A stretch of 61,705 nucleotides of DNA from Verrucomicrobiales bacterium (GTDB lineage: Bacteria; Verrucomicrobiota; Verrucomicrobiia; Limisphaerales; CANJXF01): assembly GCA_947478865.1 (NCBI GenBank), contig CANJXF010000023.1:1-61705 (forward strand). The letters run 5' to 3'. Shown piece after piece: positions 8,085 to 16,974 of this stretch. Each line of letters starts with the position of its first letter. Position 1 is the stretch's first letter. The notes below the pieces were generated by a model. That model did no database searches, was not told where the DNA came from, and worked only from the letters and a program-made list of their open reading frames with translations. The position numbers were made by a program, and so were the translations under genes.

Positions 8085-9113
8085 GTGACGGGTGATTCTA
8101 TTGAAGCCAGTAAGCCATTGAAAATGGTCAGTTGCGGTGCATGTAACTCGAAGAATTTTATTTCCGGCGAGTTGCCCACCTTTGAAACCGTGCCTTGTTC
8201 CAAGTGCGGTCATCCAGTGATGTTGCCGGTAACTTTCCGTCAATTTGAATTACGCGCGGTGATTGCTTCGGGAGGGATGGGAACGGTTTTTAGCGCGTTC
8301 GACGTAAAGTTGCAACGCGGTGTCGCTTTGAAAATGATGAAGCGGGAAATGGCGGAGGATCCCGAGGTTCTGGAAAGCTTTTATCGCGAAGCCCGCGCCG
8401 GGGCGTCGCTCAATCACAGCAACATCATTCACATCTACACCTTCGATGAATTCGAAGGCCAACCCTACCTCGTCATGGAACTGGCCAACAACGGCAGTTT
8501 AGATACGCGCATCACCTTGGAGGGGCGCCTGCCGGAACTCGATGTCCTCGATGTTGGAATCAAAATGGCCTCGGCACTCGGGACGGCGTATCGCCACAAT
8601 TTGCTCCATCGCGATATCAAGCCGGGAAATATTTTGTTCAACAACGATACGCCGCCGGAACCAAAGCTGATTGATTTCGGTTTAGCACGTGCGGCTGAGG
8701 TCGAGGTGGATGCCTCGAGTGAATCCATCGTCTGGGGAACGCCATATTATGTCGCCCCGGAAAAAATCAAACGTGAGCGCGAAGATTTCCTTTCGGACAT
8801 GTATAGCCTGGGCGGCACCCTGTATCACGCGTTGACCGGGCACGTTCCGTTTGAGGCTTCCACTGTGGAAGACTTGGTGGCAGCGCATGTTCACACTCCT
8901 TTGACTCCGCCCAACCACGTTGTTTTGGAAATTACGCAACGGACCAGCGATGCATTGGTGCGAGCGATGGCAAAGGAGCCAGCGGAGCGTTTCGCATCGT
9001 ACGACGATTTTGTGATGGAATTGACTTTTGCCCGCACCGAGTTGCTGATGATGCACGTCGAGCGCAACAATGAGCCGGAAAAGGGCAATACCAAGAGTTG
9101 GTGGCGTCGTTAA
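8085..9113 (+). CDS. Soluble Ser/Thr protein kinase with N-terminal zinc ribbon
   Basis: A Hanks-type protein kinase of 342 aa that should phosphorylate Ser/Thr of unknown cytoplasmic targets. An N-terminal zinc-ribbon-like module has Cys17-x2-Cys20 and Cys38-x2-Cys41. The kinase domain follows with the Gly loop ASGGMGTVFSA (61-71), Lys83 in ALKMMK, HRDIKPGN (175-182), DFG (197-199) and APE; all catalytic residues are present. There is no transmembrane helix or extracellular sensor, unlike many bacterial PknB-type kinases. The start is GTG 8085; ATG 8124 just before the first Cys pair is an alternative, and neither has a strong ribosome site. The gene is monocistronic and followed by a convergent terminator. 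Confidence 0.9.
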   Translation: MTGDSIEASKPLKMVSCGACNSKNFISGELPTFETVPCSKCGHPVMLPVTFRQFELRAVIASGGMGTVFSAFDVKLQRGVALKMMKREMAEDPEVLESFYREARAGASLNHSNIIHIYTFDEFEGQPYLVMELANNGSLDTRITLEGRLPELDVLDVGIKMASALGTAYRHNLLHRDIKPGNILFNNDTPPEPKLIDFGLARAAEVEVDASSESIVWGTPYYVAPEKIKREREDFLSDMYSLGGTLYHALTGHVPFEASTVEDLVAAHVHTPLTPPNHVVLEITQRTSDALVRAMAKEPAERFASYDDFVMELTFARTELLMMHVERNNEPEKGNTKSWWRR

Positions 9114-9124
9114 TTTAAATGGAA

Positions 9125-9148
9125 AAGGCAGGCCGCCTGGCCTGCCTT
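9125..9148. terminator. Convergent intrinsic terminator
   Basis: A perfect 10-bp stem, AAGGCAGGCC (9125-9134) with GGCCTGCCTT (9139-9148) and loop GCCT, between the kinase gene and the oppositely oriented small exported protein. The minus-strand side runs into TTTTCC, and a looser T-rich stretch follows on the plus strand. It probably serves both genes. Confidence 0.8.
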
Positions 9149-9167
9149 CAGAATTCTTTAAAAGCGC

Positions 9168-9578
9168 TTATTCCTTTTTCTTCTTCTTGGGTTTTGCCTC
9201 ACCTTCCTTCGCTTCTGGCTTGGCTCCGATGCGAAGAGAAACCGCCTCGAGTTTACCATCGGCGTTTTCACGAGCAAAACCTCCAACGGTTTCGCCAACC
9301 GTCACGTCCTCGAAAGTGGCTGCCTTGCCATCTTTGGTGATTTTGGTTTGTGCGGTGATGCCGATCGTTCGCTTCTTTTCCTTGCCGATATTTATAGTCT
9401 TGGCTGCTTTATCTACTTCATTGATTTTTCCACTGAATGGCAGGCCCTTCGGGTTGCCCTTCTTGGCTTCGTCAGCGGCCGCAGGCTTTTTGTCTTGGGC
9501 TTGAATTGAGGTCGTGTTGATCGCAACAAAGGCGGTGAGCGCAATGATGGTGAGGATTTTTTTGATTTGGATTTTCAT
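9168..9578 (-). CDS. Small exported Lys-rich protein (DUF5666-like)
   Basis: 136 residues. I chose the internal ATG at 9578 because it gives a typical signal peptide (MKIQIKKILTIIALTAFVAI...SIQAQ); the frame is open further upstream but that stretch does not look like protein. The mature part has a KPAAADEAKKG linker, one small beta domain (GKINEVDKAAKTINIG through ADGKLEAVSLRIG) resembling the DUF5666 periplasmic fold, and a tail of Glu and Lys ending KPKKKKKE. The basic tail might bind nucleic acid or polyanions. The role is unknown and the family call is tentative. Confidence 0.6.
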   Translation of the reverse strand: MKIQIKKILTIIALTAFVAINTTSIQAQDKKPAAADEAKKGNPKGLPFSGKINEVDKAAKTINIGKEKKRTIGITAQTKITKDGKAATFEDVTVGETVGGFARENADGKLEAVSLRIGAKPEAKEGEAKPKKKKKE

Positions 9579-9751
9579 ATTGTTTTTCCCAGTTAGTGGA
9601 CTCGTTGGGTTTAACAAACGGTGCGCTTTTGTAAAGCTACTTCGTGGAAAGGCTTGCCGAGCGCGTTGATTCATATTCATGGTTACCGAAGACCTGAACA
9701 TGAGTTTAGCATCTAAACGCGAGTATCCCGCCAAGAGCACGGCCGTCATCA

Positions 9752-10126
9752 ATGGAAAAGTCGGCTGCACAAGAGCCGCATCCTCCCTTCGGCCGCGCAC
9801 GGTTCTCGCATCTCGAATTGGTCGCGTCGATGAACGATCTGTATGCTAGCGAATGGAGCCCGTTCGCCAGCCACTTCAAGCCGACATTCAAGCTTTGGAA
9901 ACGGGACAAACGCGGCCGCAAAATGGTGCGGGTTTACGAACCGGCGCCGCAGACTCCCGATCAACATTTGTTGGACAGCCCTGACATTGAGGCAGCCATC
10001 AAGCCCAAGCTGCGCCAGGATCACGCACGACTGGATCCCTTTGCGTTGAAGAAAAACATTGAACGAAAACTCAAGAACTTCTTCACTCTTCTCGGTAACC
10101 TGGATTGTGAGGCAATGAAGCCCTGA
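9752..10126 (+). pseudogene. Degenerate transposase/integrase C-terminal remnant
   Basis: The 124-residue frame resembles only the C-terminal end of DDE integrase-type transposases: MNDLYASEW..F..HFKPTFKL, then RVYEPAPQTPDQHLLDSP, then the LDPFALKKNIERKLKNF motif. The catalytic DDE core that should precede it is absent, and the upstream sequence is short and unrelated, so this is a decayed fragment. No terminal inverted repeats were recognised. The family is inferred from motif memory, not a search. Confidence 0.6.
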
Positions 10127-10218
10127 CGGCTCCAGCCCAAAAGTAATTTTAATTTGCGTTAACGCTGACCCTAACCGTCTATTCGCTTGTTTTCGTTAAA
10201 CCCGGTCGCTATCAAAAT

Positions 10219-11532
10219 ATGATGAAGAACAGATTTATACCCGTTGTCGCTGGCCTTCTTTTCTTGAGTCACCTTTCTTTGCAAGCGGAGAACTGGCCGC
10301 AATGGCGAGGCCCGGCTTTCAATGGATCGACCTCCGAAAAAAGCCTGCCAACGAACTGGAGTGCCAGCGAAAATATTGTTTGGAAGGCCGCGTTGCCCGG
10401 TTCCAGCGGTGCAACACCAGCAATCTGGGGCGATCACGTCTTCGTTTCCAGCCCTGACGCGCAGAAAAGCTTGAATCTGATTTGCCTGAATCGCGCCGAT
10501 GGAAAAATCCGCTGGCAAAAGCAGGTTGCGATTGGTGATAAAGTCATCGGACGAAACAACACGGCGTCTCCCTCTCCTGTTACCGACGGTAAAACGGTAT
10601 TCGTGATGTTCGCCACCGGTGAACTTGCAGCCTATGATTTTTCTGGCAACGAAGTCTGGACGCGGAATATTGCGAAGGATTTTGGAAAATTTTCTCTCAT
10701 GTGGCTCTACGGCTCCAGCCCGCTGCTCTACAAAGGAAAGCTCTATGTCCAGGTCTTGCAGCGCCAACCGATTCCATCGGACTACACGCACGCCATTGAT
10801 GATAAGCCCAATCGTGAATCCTATCTGCTCTGTATCGATCCTAAAACCGGCAAAGACCTTTGGCGGCACGTTCGTAAAACCCAGGCGCAAATGGAGTCGA
10901 ACGAAGCCTATTCCACGCCGATTCCTTTCGAAGGCAAGAATGGAACAGAGATACTGATTGTCGGTGGCAACTGCGCGACTGGCCACAATGCAAACACCGG
11001 CGATGAAATCTGGCGGTGCGACGGCTTGAACGCCAAGGACGGGCAGTGGATGCGAACCGTTCCCTCGCCCGTGACCGGCGCAGGAATGATTTTTGTTTGT
11101 GCCCCGAAAAAAGAACCGGTGTTTGCCATCAAATCCGGCGGCAAAGGAAATATCACCGCCACGCACGTCGCATGGAAATTTGACGAGAATCCGAGCGACT
11201 GCGTCACGCCGCTATTTTACCGGGACAGTCTTTACGTACTCGACGGCGACAAGCAAATGGTCACTTGCCTTGACCCAAAAACAGGGGTGAAGAAATGGCA
11301 GGGTAATCTCGGCGTGCGAGATATTTTTCGCGGCTCTCCCACGGGAGCGGATGGAAAACTCTACTGCATTAGCGAACGAGGAACGGTGGTGGTTCTTGAT
11401 GCTGGAAAAGAATTTAAAATCTTGTCTACGATTCCGATGAACGAAGAGCCGGTTCGCAGCTCAATTGCCGTGGCAAACGGACATCTTTTCATTCGCACAG
11501 CGCAAAATCTTTATTGCATTGGGAAGAAATAA
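10219..11532 (+). CDS. Secreted PQQ-like beta-propeller protein
   Basis: 437 aa with a signal peptide (MMKNRFIPVVAGLLFLSHLSLQA) followed immediately by NWPQWRGPxFNG. That motif opens a large class of exported PQQ-like beta-propeller proteins in planctomycetes and verrucomicrobia. Repeated blades of the form LICLNRADGKIRWQK, LLCIDPKTGKDLWRH and VTCLDPKTGVKKWQG have the Gly-x-x-x-Trp signature. There is no heme motif and no dehydrogenase active-site signature, so it may be a scaffold or binding protein. It could be periplasmic or surface-located. The gene stands alone and converges on the L,D-transpeptidase gene. Confidence 0.85.
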   Translation: MMKNRFIPVVAGLLFLSHLSLQAENWPQWRGPAFNGSTSEKSLPTNWSASENIVWKAALPGSSGATPAIWGDHVFVSSPDAQKSLNLICLNRADGKIRWQKQVAIGDKVIGRNNTASPSPVTDGKTVFVMFATGELAAYDFSGNEVWTRNIAKDFGKFSLMWLYGSSPLLYKGKLYVQVLQRQPIPSDYTHAIDDKPNRESYLLCIDPKTGKDLWRHVRKTQAQMESNEAYSTPIPFEGKNGTEILIVGGNCATGHNANTGDEIWRCDGLNAKDGQWMRTVPSPVTGAGMIFVCAPKKEPVFAIKSGGKGNITATHVAWKFDENPSDCVTPLFYRDSLYVLDGDKQMVTCLDPKTGVKKWQGNLGVRDIFRGSPTGADGKLYCISERGTVVVLDAGKEFKILSTIPMNEEPVRSSIAVANGHLFIRTAQNLYCIGKK

Positions 11533-11572
11533 TTTCGTTCGCGTTAGAAACGCAGCGTGCTGTTTATTGGAT

Positions 11573-12139
11573 TCAGCTTGAAATCCAGACCATCGTTCCG
11601 ACGGGCAGCTTGTCGTAAAGTGGAAGTAAATCGTTCGCGGAAAGATGAACGCAGCCATGCGAGGCGGGGCGGCCGATGCCCGGTTCGCAGCCGGTGCCGT
11701 GAACGTAGATAAAGCGGGCGAACGAATCGACATTGCCGCCGCGGTTGAACCCAGGTTCCAAACCTTCCAGCCAAAAGATTCGATGCGTAATCGGTGCCCC
11801 CGGTTGGCCGTCCCAGGTGTAACCGGTGAAATCACGGCTTTTGAAAACAGCCCCAATGGGCCAGCCTCCACCAAATTTTTTGGCAATTCGATGCAGCCCG
11901 CGTGGAGTCATGTTTGATCCGGCCACTTCGCCAATGCCATAGCGGGAGGTCGAGCAGCGATAGGTTTTGACTAGTTCGAATTCAGGAAAACGGGCTTCAG
12001 AAGATTGGGCCGGAATTCGTTCAAAGAGCGAAACACGCTGCTTCGCAATGCTCACATCGAGAGCAAATCGGGTTGGAACAATTCCCTGCCGCCGACAAGC
12101 AATCGCTAGTTCCCTAGGCGGTTTGCTTTGAGGGTTCAT
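11573..12139 (-). CDS. L,D-transpeptidase catalytic-domain (YkuD) protein
   Basis: 188 aa. The catalytic signature is complete: His147-Gly-Thr and SHGCVHL with nucleophile Cys163, the YkuD fold used for 3-3 cross-linking of peptidoglycan or attaching proteins to it. The start is ATG 12139, overlapping the stop of the argA-type gene by 4 bases. No signal peptide or membrane anchor is visible at the N terminus (MNPQSKPPRELAIACRRQG), which is odd for an enzyme that works in the periplasm. Export by another route, or a missed start, should be considered. The coupling to an arginine-pathway gene may be only positional. Confidence 0.85.
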   Translation of the reverse strand: MNPQSKPPRELAIACRRQGIVPTRFALDVSIAKQRVSLFERIPAQSSEARFPEFELVKTYRCSTSRYGIGEVAGSNMTPRGLHRIAKKFGGGWPIGAVFKSRDFTGYTWDGQPGAPITHRIFWLEGLEPGFNRGGNVDSFARFIYVHGTGCEPGIGRPASHGCVHLSANDLLPLYDKLPVGTMVWISS

Positions 12140-13434
12140 ATCACTGCAGTCGGCTTGCCAAGTTTTTTCACGAGCACCTTTGAGTTCCGTCCGCTCGTGT
12201 CGTATTTGTCGCGGCGCGATGGCGGTAGGTCGTCCGGCGAACCTGCGCTGAATCCGGCTTTGCTCTGGAAATATGTAAATGCCTGCGTCGAAAGAGTAAG
12301 CAATTCGTTCAAGCCAAGTTCGCGCGCCTTGTTTTCCACAAACTGAATCAGCTTCTGGCCGATTCCTTGATTCTCGTGCGACGGGTTGACGTAAAGAAAT
12401 GCCAGCTCACCTTTTTTCTGTTCCGGATAAACATGCAGCGCGACACAAGCGACCGGGTTCTTGTCGATCTCAAAAATAAAATAATCGCCGAGCTGTTTCT
12501 CGATGACAGCACGTGTGCGTTTCACTAATTCTTCGCTCGCGACAGAGTTCTTCGTCAGCTTCAAAATCGCGCGCACATCTTTTTTCATCGCTTTGCGAAT
12601 CTGTTCGTATTCGTTGGCGTAAATTAGCGTGCCTATTCCTTCATTGGAAAAAACCTCCGCGAGCAGACCCTCATCAACCAATCCGTTAATGACGTGAACG
12701 CGTTGCACGCCAGCCCGGCAAGCAGCGGAAGCGTGTTGCGCCTTCGATAATGCTTCGGGAACAAAATCATTTTTCTGCTTCGTCAGCAGCAAATCCAATT
12801 GCGCGACGAGCATCTGCCGAATGAGATGTCCCTGATGGACGATTCCGTCATGCGTCGTGATGAAAATCAGTTTGATCGCTTTCAACGCTTCAGCAACGGC
12901 AAGTGCAACTCCGTCGGAATTGACGCGATAGGTTTTCCCATCGCCATCGAAACCGAGCGGCGGCACGACGGGAACAATTCCCTGGGCGAGCAACGTTTGC
13001 AGCAACTCGACATCGACGCGCTCGACTTTGCCGGTATGCAAATGATCGATGCCCTGAATAATTCCCATTGGATGGGCGATGATTGCATTCGTGCAAGCAG
13101 CGCGGAGATCGTTGGCGGAAAGGCCCTCCAAAATTTCGTGGGTGAGACGGTTCGCCGCCGTCAGGGCGATTTTCAGAGTCGGCGCGTCGGTGATCCCGCT
13201 GCCCGCCAAATCAGAGGCGTGGACGTTCAATTCCGCCGCAAGCAATTTGATTTGCGCGGCGGCCCCGTGGACGAGAACCACTCGAATGCTCAACGAGCGA
13301 AGAACCGCCACATCGAGGAGAATGTTGGCAAAGCTTTCCTCAGTGATGATCGCGCCATCGATGGCGATAATGAACGTCTTTTCGCGAAAGCTCGGAATGT
13401 ATTGGAGGATGCCCCGAAGGTCGGTTGGTTTCAC
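12136..13434 (-). CDS. argA: Amino-acid N-acetyltransferase (N-acetylglutamate synthase, ArgA type)
   Basis: Transfers acetyl from acetyl-CoA to glutamate, the first step of arginine synthesis. 432 aa with two domains: an N-terminal amino-acid-kinase-like domain (about 15-285; VVLVHGAAAQI, VPVVPPLGFDGDGKTYRVNSD) and a C-terminal GNAT domain (about 290-425; ELAFLYVNPSHENQGIGQKL). This is the ArgA arrangement. It couples by 4 bases to the downstream L,D-transpeptidase gene. argH is also in the window at 29.2 kb, so arginine genes are scattered. Feedback by arginine through the kinase-like domain is known for the family. Confidence 0.9.
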   Translation of the reverse strand: MKPTDLRGILQYIPSFREKTFIIAIDGAIITEESFANILLDVAVLRSLSIRVVLVHGAAAQIKLLAAELNVHASDLAGSGITDAPTLKIALTAANRLTHEILEGLSANDLRAACTNAIIAHPMGIIQGIDHLHTGKVERVDVELLQTLLAQGIVPVVPPLGFDGDGKTYRVNSDGVALAVAEALKAIKLIFITTHDGIVHQGHLIRQMLVAQLDLLLTKQKNDFVPEALSKAQHASAACRAGVQRVHVINGLVDEGLLAEVFSNEGIGTLIYANEYEQIRKAMKKDVRAILKLTKNSVASEELVKRTRAVIEKQLGDYFIFEIDKNPVACVALHVYPEQKKGELAFLYVNPSHENQGIGQKLIQFVENKARELGLNELLTLSTQAFTYFQSKAGFSAGSPDDLPPSRRDKYDTSGRNSKVLVKKLGKPTAVI

Positions 13435-13518
13435 TTGGCGTAATTACAGTTTTTCAACAATGACGAAGATGTATTCCGTTTCATCAGAGTTTCAACCAAT
13501 TAATTTTCCAAACTACGG

Positions 13519-14622
13519 TCAAGGCGCGATCAGCACCTGTTTCAATGCGTCAAGGAACCGCTCGTTTTCCGCAGGATTGCCGATGGAAACTCGAATCCAT
13601 TCCGCCAAACCGTAGCCACCCATCGGTCGCGTGATCACTCCCAGTTTTTGCAAAGCGTTGAAAATTTTCTGGCCATCTCCGACGCGAATGAGAATGAAAT
13701 TCGCGGACGTCGGCACAAATTCCAGTTTCAATTTGCGGATTTCTGTTTCCAGAAAGCAACGGCCCTCGAAATTATTCGCCCGGGTTTTTTCCAAATGATC
13801 GATGTCATCCAATGCAGCGAGCGCCGCGGCTTGGGCGATGGAATTGATATTGAAGGGCTGGCGAATTTTTTCCAGCGCCGTGATCAGTCCCGGAACGGCG
13901 ATTCCGTAGCCAATCCGCAAACCCGCCAGGCCGAAAATCTTCGAGAAGGTGCGCATCAAAAGCAGATTCGATTTTTGCCCGCTGCGGATGAGTGGAATCA
14001 GATCGACGGAGTCATCGAGGAACTCGAAATACGCCTCATCCATGACGAGGAGAACATTTTTTGGAACGCTGTTGATCAGGTGGACAACATCCTCGCGCGA
14101 GGCAATCGTGCCGGTCGGATTATTTGGGTTCGCGACGAAAATAATTTTCGTCTCCGGCGTGATCGCTTTGACCATTGCAGGCAAATCGTGGCCATAATTT
14201 TTGGCGGGAACAGTGATCACGTTTGCGCCAAATAATTTCGCGACGATCGGATAAATTGCGAACGAATATTCGGACACAACCACATCCGCCCCCGGACCAA
14301 TCAGCGCATGGCCAACGAACTCGATGATTTCATTGGAGCCGTTGCCGAGAATCAAATTGGCCGGATCGACGCCCAGCTTGTCCGCGAGTTTTTGCTTCAG
14401 GTAGAACGCGTTGCCATCGGGATAGAGGTGAAGGTTTTTTAAAACCCGCTCCATTGCGGCGAGTGCTTTTGGCGACGGGCCGAGCGGATTTTCGTTGGAA
14501 GCAACTTTGATGATGCTCGCTGCCGGTAAATTGAGCTCGCGCGCCACTTCTTCAATCGGCCGACCGGGTTGATACACCGGCATTTTTTCCAAGCCGGGAT
14601 TAAGTGAAAAGGGAAGGCTCAT
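13519..14622 (-). CDS. hisC: Histidinol-phosphate aminotransferase
   Basis: PLP enzyme of histidine synthesis converting imidazole acetol phosphate and glutamate to histidinol phosphate. 367 aa, family length. Motifs: KVASNENPLGPSPKA (39-53), GNGSNEII (94-101), NPNNPTG (166-172), DEAYFEF (196-202) and the Schiff-base Lys228 in TFSKIFGLAGLRIGYG. Related aromatic aminotransferases share the fold, but the N-terminal pattern favours HisC. It lies 10 bases after the stop of the P-loop/DRTGG gene on the same strand, so an operon is likely. hisH is elsewhere, at 36 kb. Confidence 0.93.
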   Translation of the reverse strand: MSLPFSLNPGLEKMPVYQPGRPIEEVARELNLPAASIIKVASNENPLGPSPKALAAMERVLKNLHLYPDGNAFYLKQKLADKLGVDPANLILGNGSNEIIEFVGHALIGPGADVVVSEYSFAIYPIVAKLFGANVITVPAKNYGHDLPAMVKAITPETKIIFVANPNNPTGTIASREDVVHLINSVPKNVLLVMDEAYFEFLDDSVDLIPLIRSGQKSNLLLMRTFSKIFGLAGLRIGYGIAVPGLITALEKIRQPFNINSIAQAAALAALDDIDHLEKTRANNFEGRCFLETEIRKLKLEFVPTSANFILIRVGDGQKIFNALQKLGVITRPMGGYGLAEWIRVSIGNPAENERFLDALKQVLIAP

Positions 14623-14632
14623 TTGATTTGGG

Positions 14633-15727
14633 TCAGATTGAATTCAAGATTTTTTGCACATCGACGTGTTCGCGAACCAGATCTCGAATGAGGGATATTT
14701 TCTCCAGATCGTCAGGTCTCGTTTTGATGATCAGATCGTGAACTTTGGATGCGACTTCGTAGCTGTCGGCCTTGGCCAACAAGACTGGGCAATTCATTTC
14801 GCGAATGACTTTGAGAACGCTTTCGCTCGGGCGCAAATTTCCCGTGAGCACGATGCCGGCGAGATTGCGATTGCAGCGGGGAGACAGCGTTGCCGCCGCC
14901 GCGAGAATCAAATCTTCTCGATCGCCGGGCGTGATGACCAAAATGCCCGGCTTGAAAAACTGCACCGCGTTGTTGGCGCTCATTGCCCCGACCACCACGT
15001 CTTCCACCAAATTGTTCAGTCGCTTTGCGCCGTTTAGTTGTTCCGCTTTGAGTTCTTCAAGAATGGAACGGAGGGTCGGATGCGACAAAATTTTGTGATG
15101 CGGAATGGCCCCGAGCAAATCCAAGCCGCGTCGCTTCAATCCGCGGCGGGCAAAATCGGAAATGTAATCCAGCTTGTCCGTCGTGACTTTGTTGATGATG
15201 ACTCCGATGATTTCTACGCCTGCTTTTTCAAAGAGTGCCTGATTAAGAGCGACTTCATCGATCGGTTTGCCGATGCCGCCACGAGTGACGATGACAACTT
15301 TAGCTCCGAGAATTTTTGCCACTTGCGCGTTGGACAAATCAAAAACAGAGCCAACGCCGGCGTGCCCCGATCCTTCGCAAAGAACAAAATCCTTTTCCCA
15401 CGCGACCCGATCAAACGCTTTGTTAATTTTCTTGGCGAGTGCGTCGTAGTTGGCTGACTCCAAATATTTCCGAGTGAAATCCGGCTCCACGGCGATCGGG
15501 CTCATGTCCACGAGCGGGCAATCCAAGTTGTAAACGCTGTCCATCAGCACGGTGTCTTCGTCGATTTTATGCTCGGCAATTTCAACGAAACGTTGCCCGA
15601 CCGGCTTGATGTAGCCGATGCGTTTGAAGGTGTTTTGAATGGCGGCGAGCAATCCAAGCGAAACGGTGGTTTTGCCGTCGTTCTGCCGGGTTGCGGCGAT
15701 GAAGACACGTGGAGTTTCGGTGTTCAT
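14633..15727 (-). CDS. Stand-alone phosphotransacetylase N-terminal-type protein (BioD-like P-loop plus DRTGG)
   Basis: 364 aa. The N-terminal half is a dethiobiotin-synthetase-like P-loop domain (FIAATRQNDGKTTVSLGLL near residue 10; CEGSGHAGVGSVFDLSNA near 137-155). The C-terminal half is a DRTGG-type regulatory domain. This is exactly the non-catalytic N-terminal part of long (E. coli-type) phosphate acetyltransferases, here encoded separately. It lies 60 bases after the catalytic gene on the same strand, so the two products probably form one enzyme in which this part senses metabolites. The regulatory role is inferred from the long Pta enzymes. Confidence 0.85.
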   Translation of the reverse strand: MNTETPRVFIAATRQNDGKTTVSLGLLAAIQNTFKRIGYIKPVGQRFVEIAEHKIDEDTVLMDSVYNLDCPLVDMSPIAVEPDFTRKYLESANYDALAKKINKAFDRVAWEKDFVLCEGSGHAGVGSVFDLSNAQVAKILGAKVVIVTRGGIGKPIDEVALNQALFEKAGVEIIGVIINKVTTDKLDYISDFARRGLKRRGLDLLGAIPHHKILSHPTLRSILEELKAEQLNGAKRLNNLVEDVVVGAMSANNAVQFFKPGILVITPGDREDLILAAAATLSPRCNRNLAGIVLTGNLRPSESVLKVIREMNCPVLLAKADSYEVASKVHDLIIKTRPDDLEKISLIRDLVREHVDVQKILNSI

Positions 15728-15787
15728 TCAGTTCGTTGATGCAAAACTAAGGGCGCGATTCCAGTTGGGATTAAGCGTAGGGAAAAA

Positions 15788-16840
15788 CTAGTCTCCATTG
15801 AGTTTGTGGCTGGCATCGGGATAAAGCTCGTTGTAAGCAATGGATTGGAGCCCGACAATCGCGGCGACGCCGAGAATGTCGTGCGCATTGGAACCGCGCG
15901 AAACGTCGGCTGCGGGGCGATCCAGGCCGAGAAGGATTTGTCCGTAGGCATTCGCGCGAGAAATGTGGCGGATCAATTTGCTGCCGATATTTCCAGAATT
16001 CAGGTCGGGGAAAACCAGGACGTTCGCGCGTCCGGCGACGGGGCTGTCCGGCACTTTCAGCGCGGCAATTTCAGGGACGATCGCGGAGTCAACTTGCAGC
16101 TCGCCGTCGAAATCGGCTTCGAGAAAAATTTGTTTGGCTTTTTGCTGGGCGAGCGCCGTGGCGGCCTGCACACGGCCGATCGAAGGATGAGTGGCGCTGC
16201 CCTTGGTTGAATAAGAGAGCAGGGCGACGCGTGGTTTGATGCCGAGCAATTGACGCGCGAGTTGGGCGGTGGAAACCGCGATGTCCGCCAGTTGATCCAC
16301 CGTCGGTTCGGGAATGACTCCGCAATCCGCCATGAACATCACGCCATTGTCACCAAAGCGTGTGTCCTCGACTTCCATGATCATGCAACTGGAAGCGGTG
16401 CTGGCTTGCGGCGCCACTTTGATGATTTGAAAAAGTGGGCGCAAAACGCTGCCGGTGCTTTCGTTGGTTCCTGAAATGAATCCGTCCGCCTGATGCATCG
16501 CGACCATCATCGCGCCGTAATAATTCGGTTTGAGCATCGCTTCACGGGCCTCGTTTTCTTTCACTCCCTTGAAACGGCGCACAAACTCGAATCGCTTGGC
16601 AAACGCTTCAAGATCTTCGCTCTCAGCAGGGTTGATAATCCGAACACCTTCGAGTGAAACGTTAATTCGTTCTGCCGCCTGTTTCACTTTGGTGCGATCA
16701 CCGAGCAAAATGGGCGCGCCAAGGCGTAAAGAATAGAATTGCCGGGCCGCCTGGAGCACGCGCGGCTCGGTCCCTTCCGGGAACACCACGCGTTTGGGGT
16801 GGCGTTGTAATTTTTCAACAATGCTGCCGATAAATCGCAT
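15788..16840 (-). CDS. pta: Phosphate acetyltransferase, catalytic domain
   Basis: Interconverts acetyl-CoA plus phosphate with acetyl-phosphate plus CoA. 350 aa, the length of short Pta or the catalytic C-terminal half of long Pta. Motifs: RVVFPEGTEPRVLQAA (17-32), DGFISGTNESTGSVLRP, ALLSYSTKGSATHPS and ANVLVFPDLNSGNIGSKL. Next on the strand is the separate P-loop/DRTGG gene. No acetate kinase gene is in the window. The start ATG at 16840 is well placed. Confidence 0.93.
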   Translation of the reverse strand: MRFIGSIVEKLQRHPKRVVFPEGTEPRVLQAARQFYSLRLGAPILLGDRTKVKQAAERINVSLEGVRIINPAESEDLEAFAKRFEFVRRFKGVKENEAREAMLKPNYYGAMMVAMHQADGFISGTNESTGSVLRPLFQIIKVAPQASTASSCMIMEVEDTRFGDNGVMFMADCGVIPEPTVDQLADIAVSTAQLARQLLGIKPRVALLSYSTKGSATHPSIGRVQAATALAQQKAKQIFLEADFDGELQVDSAIVPEIAALKVPDSPVAGRANVLVFPDLNSGNIGSKLIRHISRANAYGQILLGLDRPAADVSRGSNAHDILGVAAIVGLQSIAYNELYPDASHKLNGD

Positions 16841-16974
16841 CTGGGTTTAGTATCTCAGCAAGGCGCAAACTGCAACTCCGGCAGCAAAAGAAAATACGCC
16901 TGTCTGAAAGACTTGGCACACAAGCTTCAACCGGAGGCCACAGAATGAATTGTAACCGTCCTGCGGCAGTGGCG

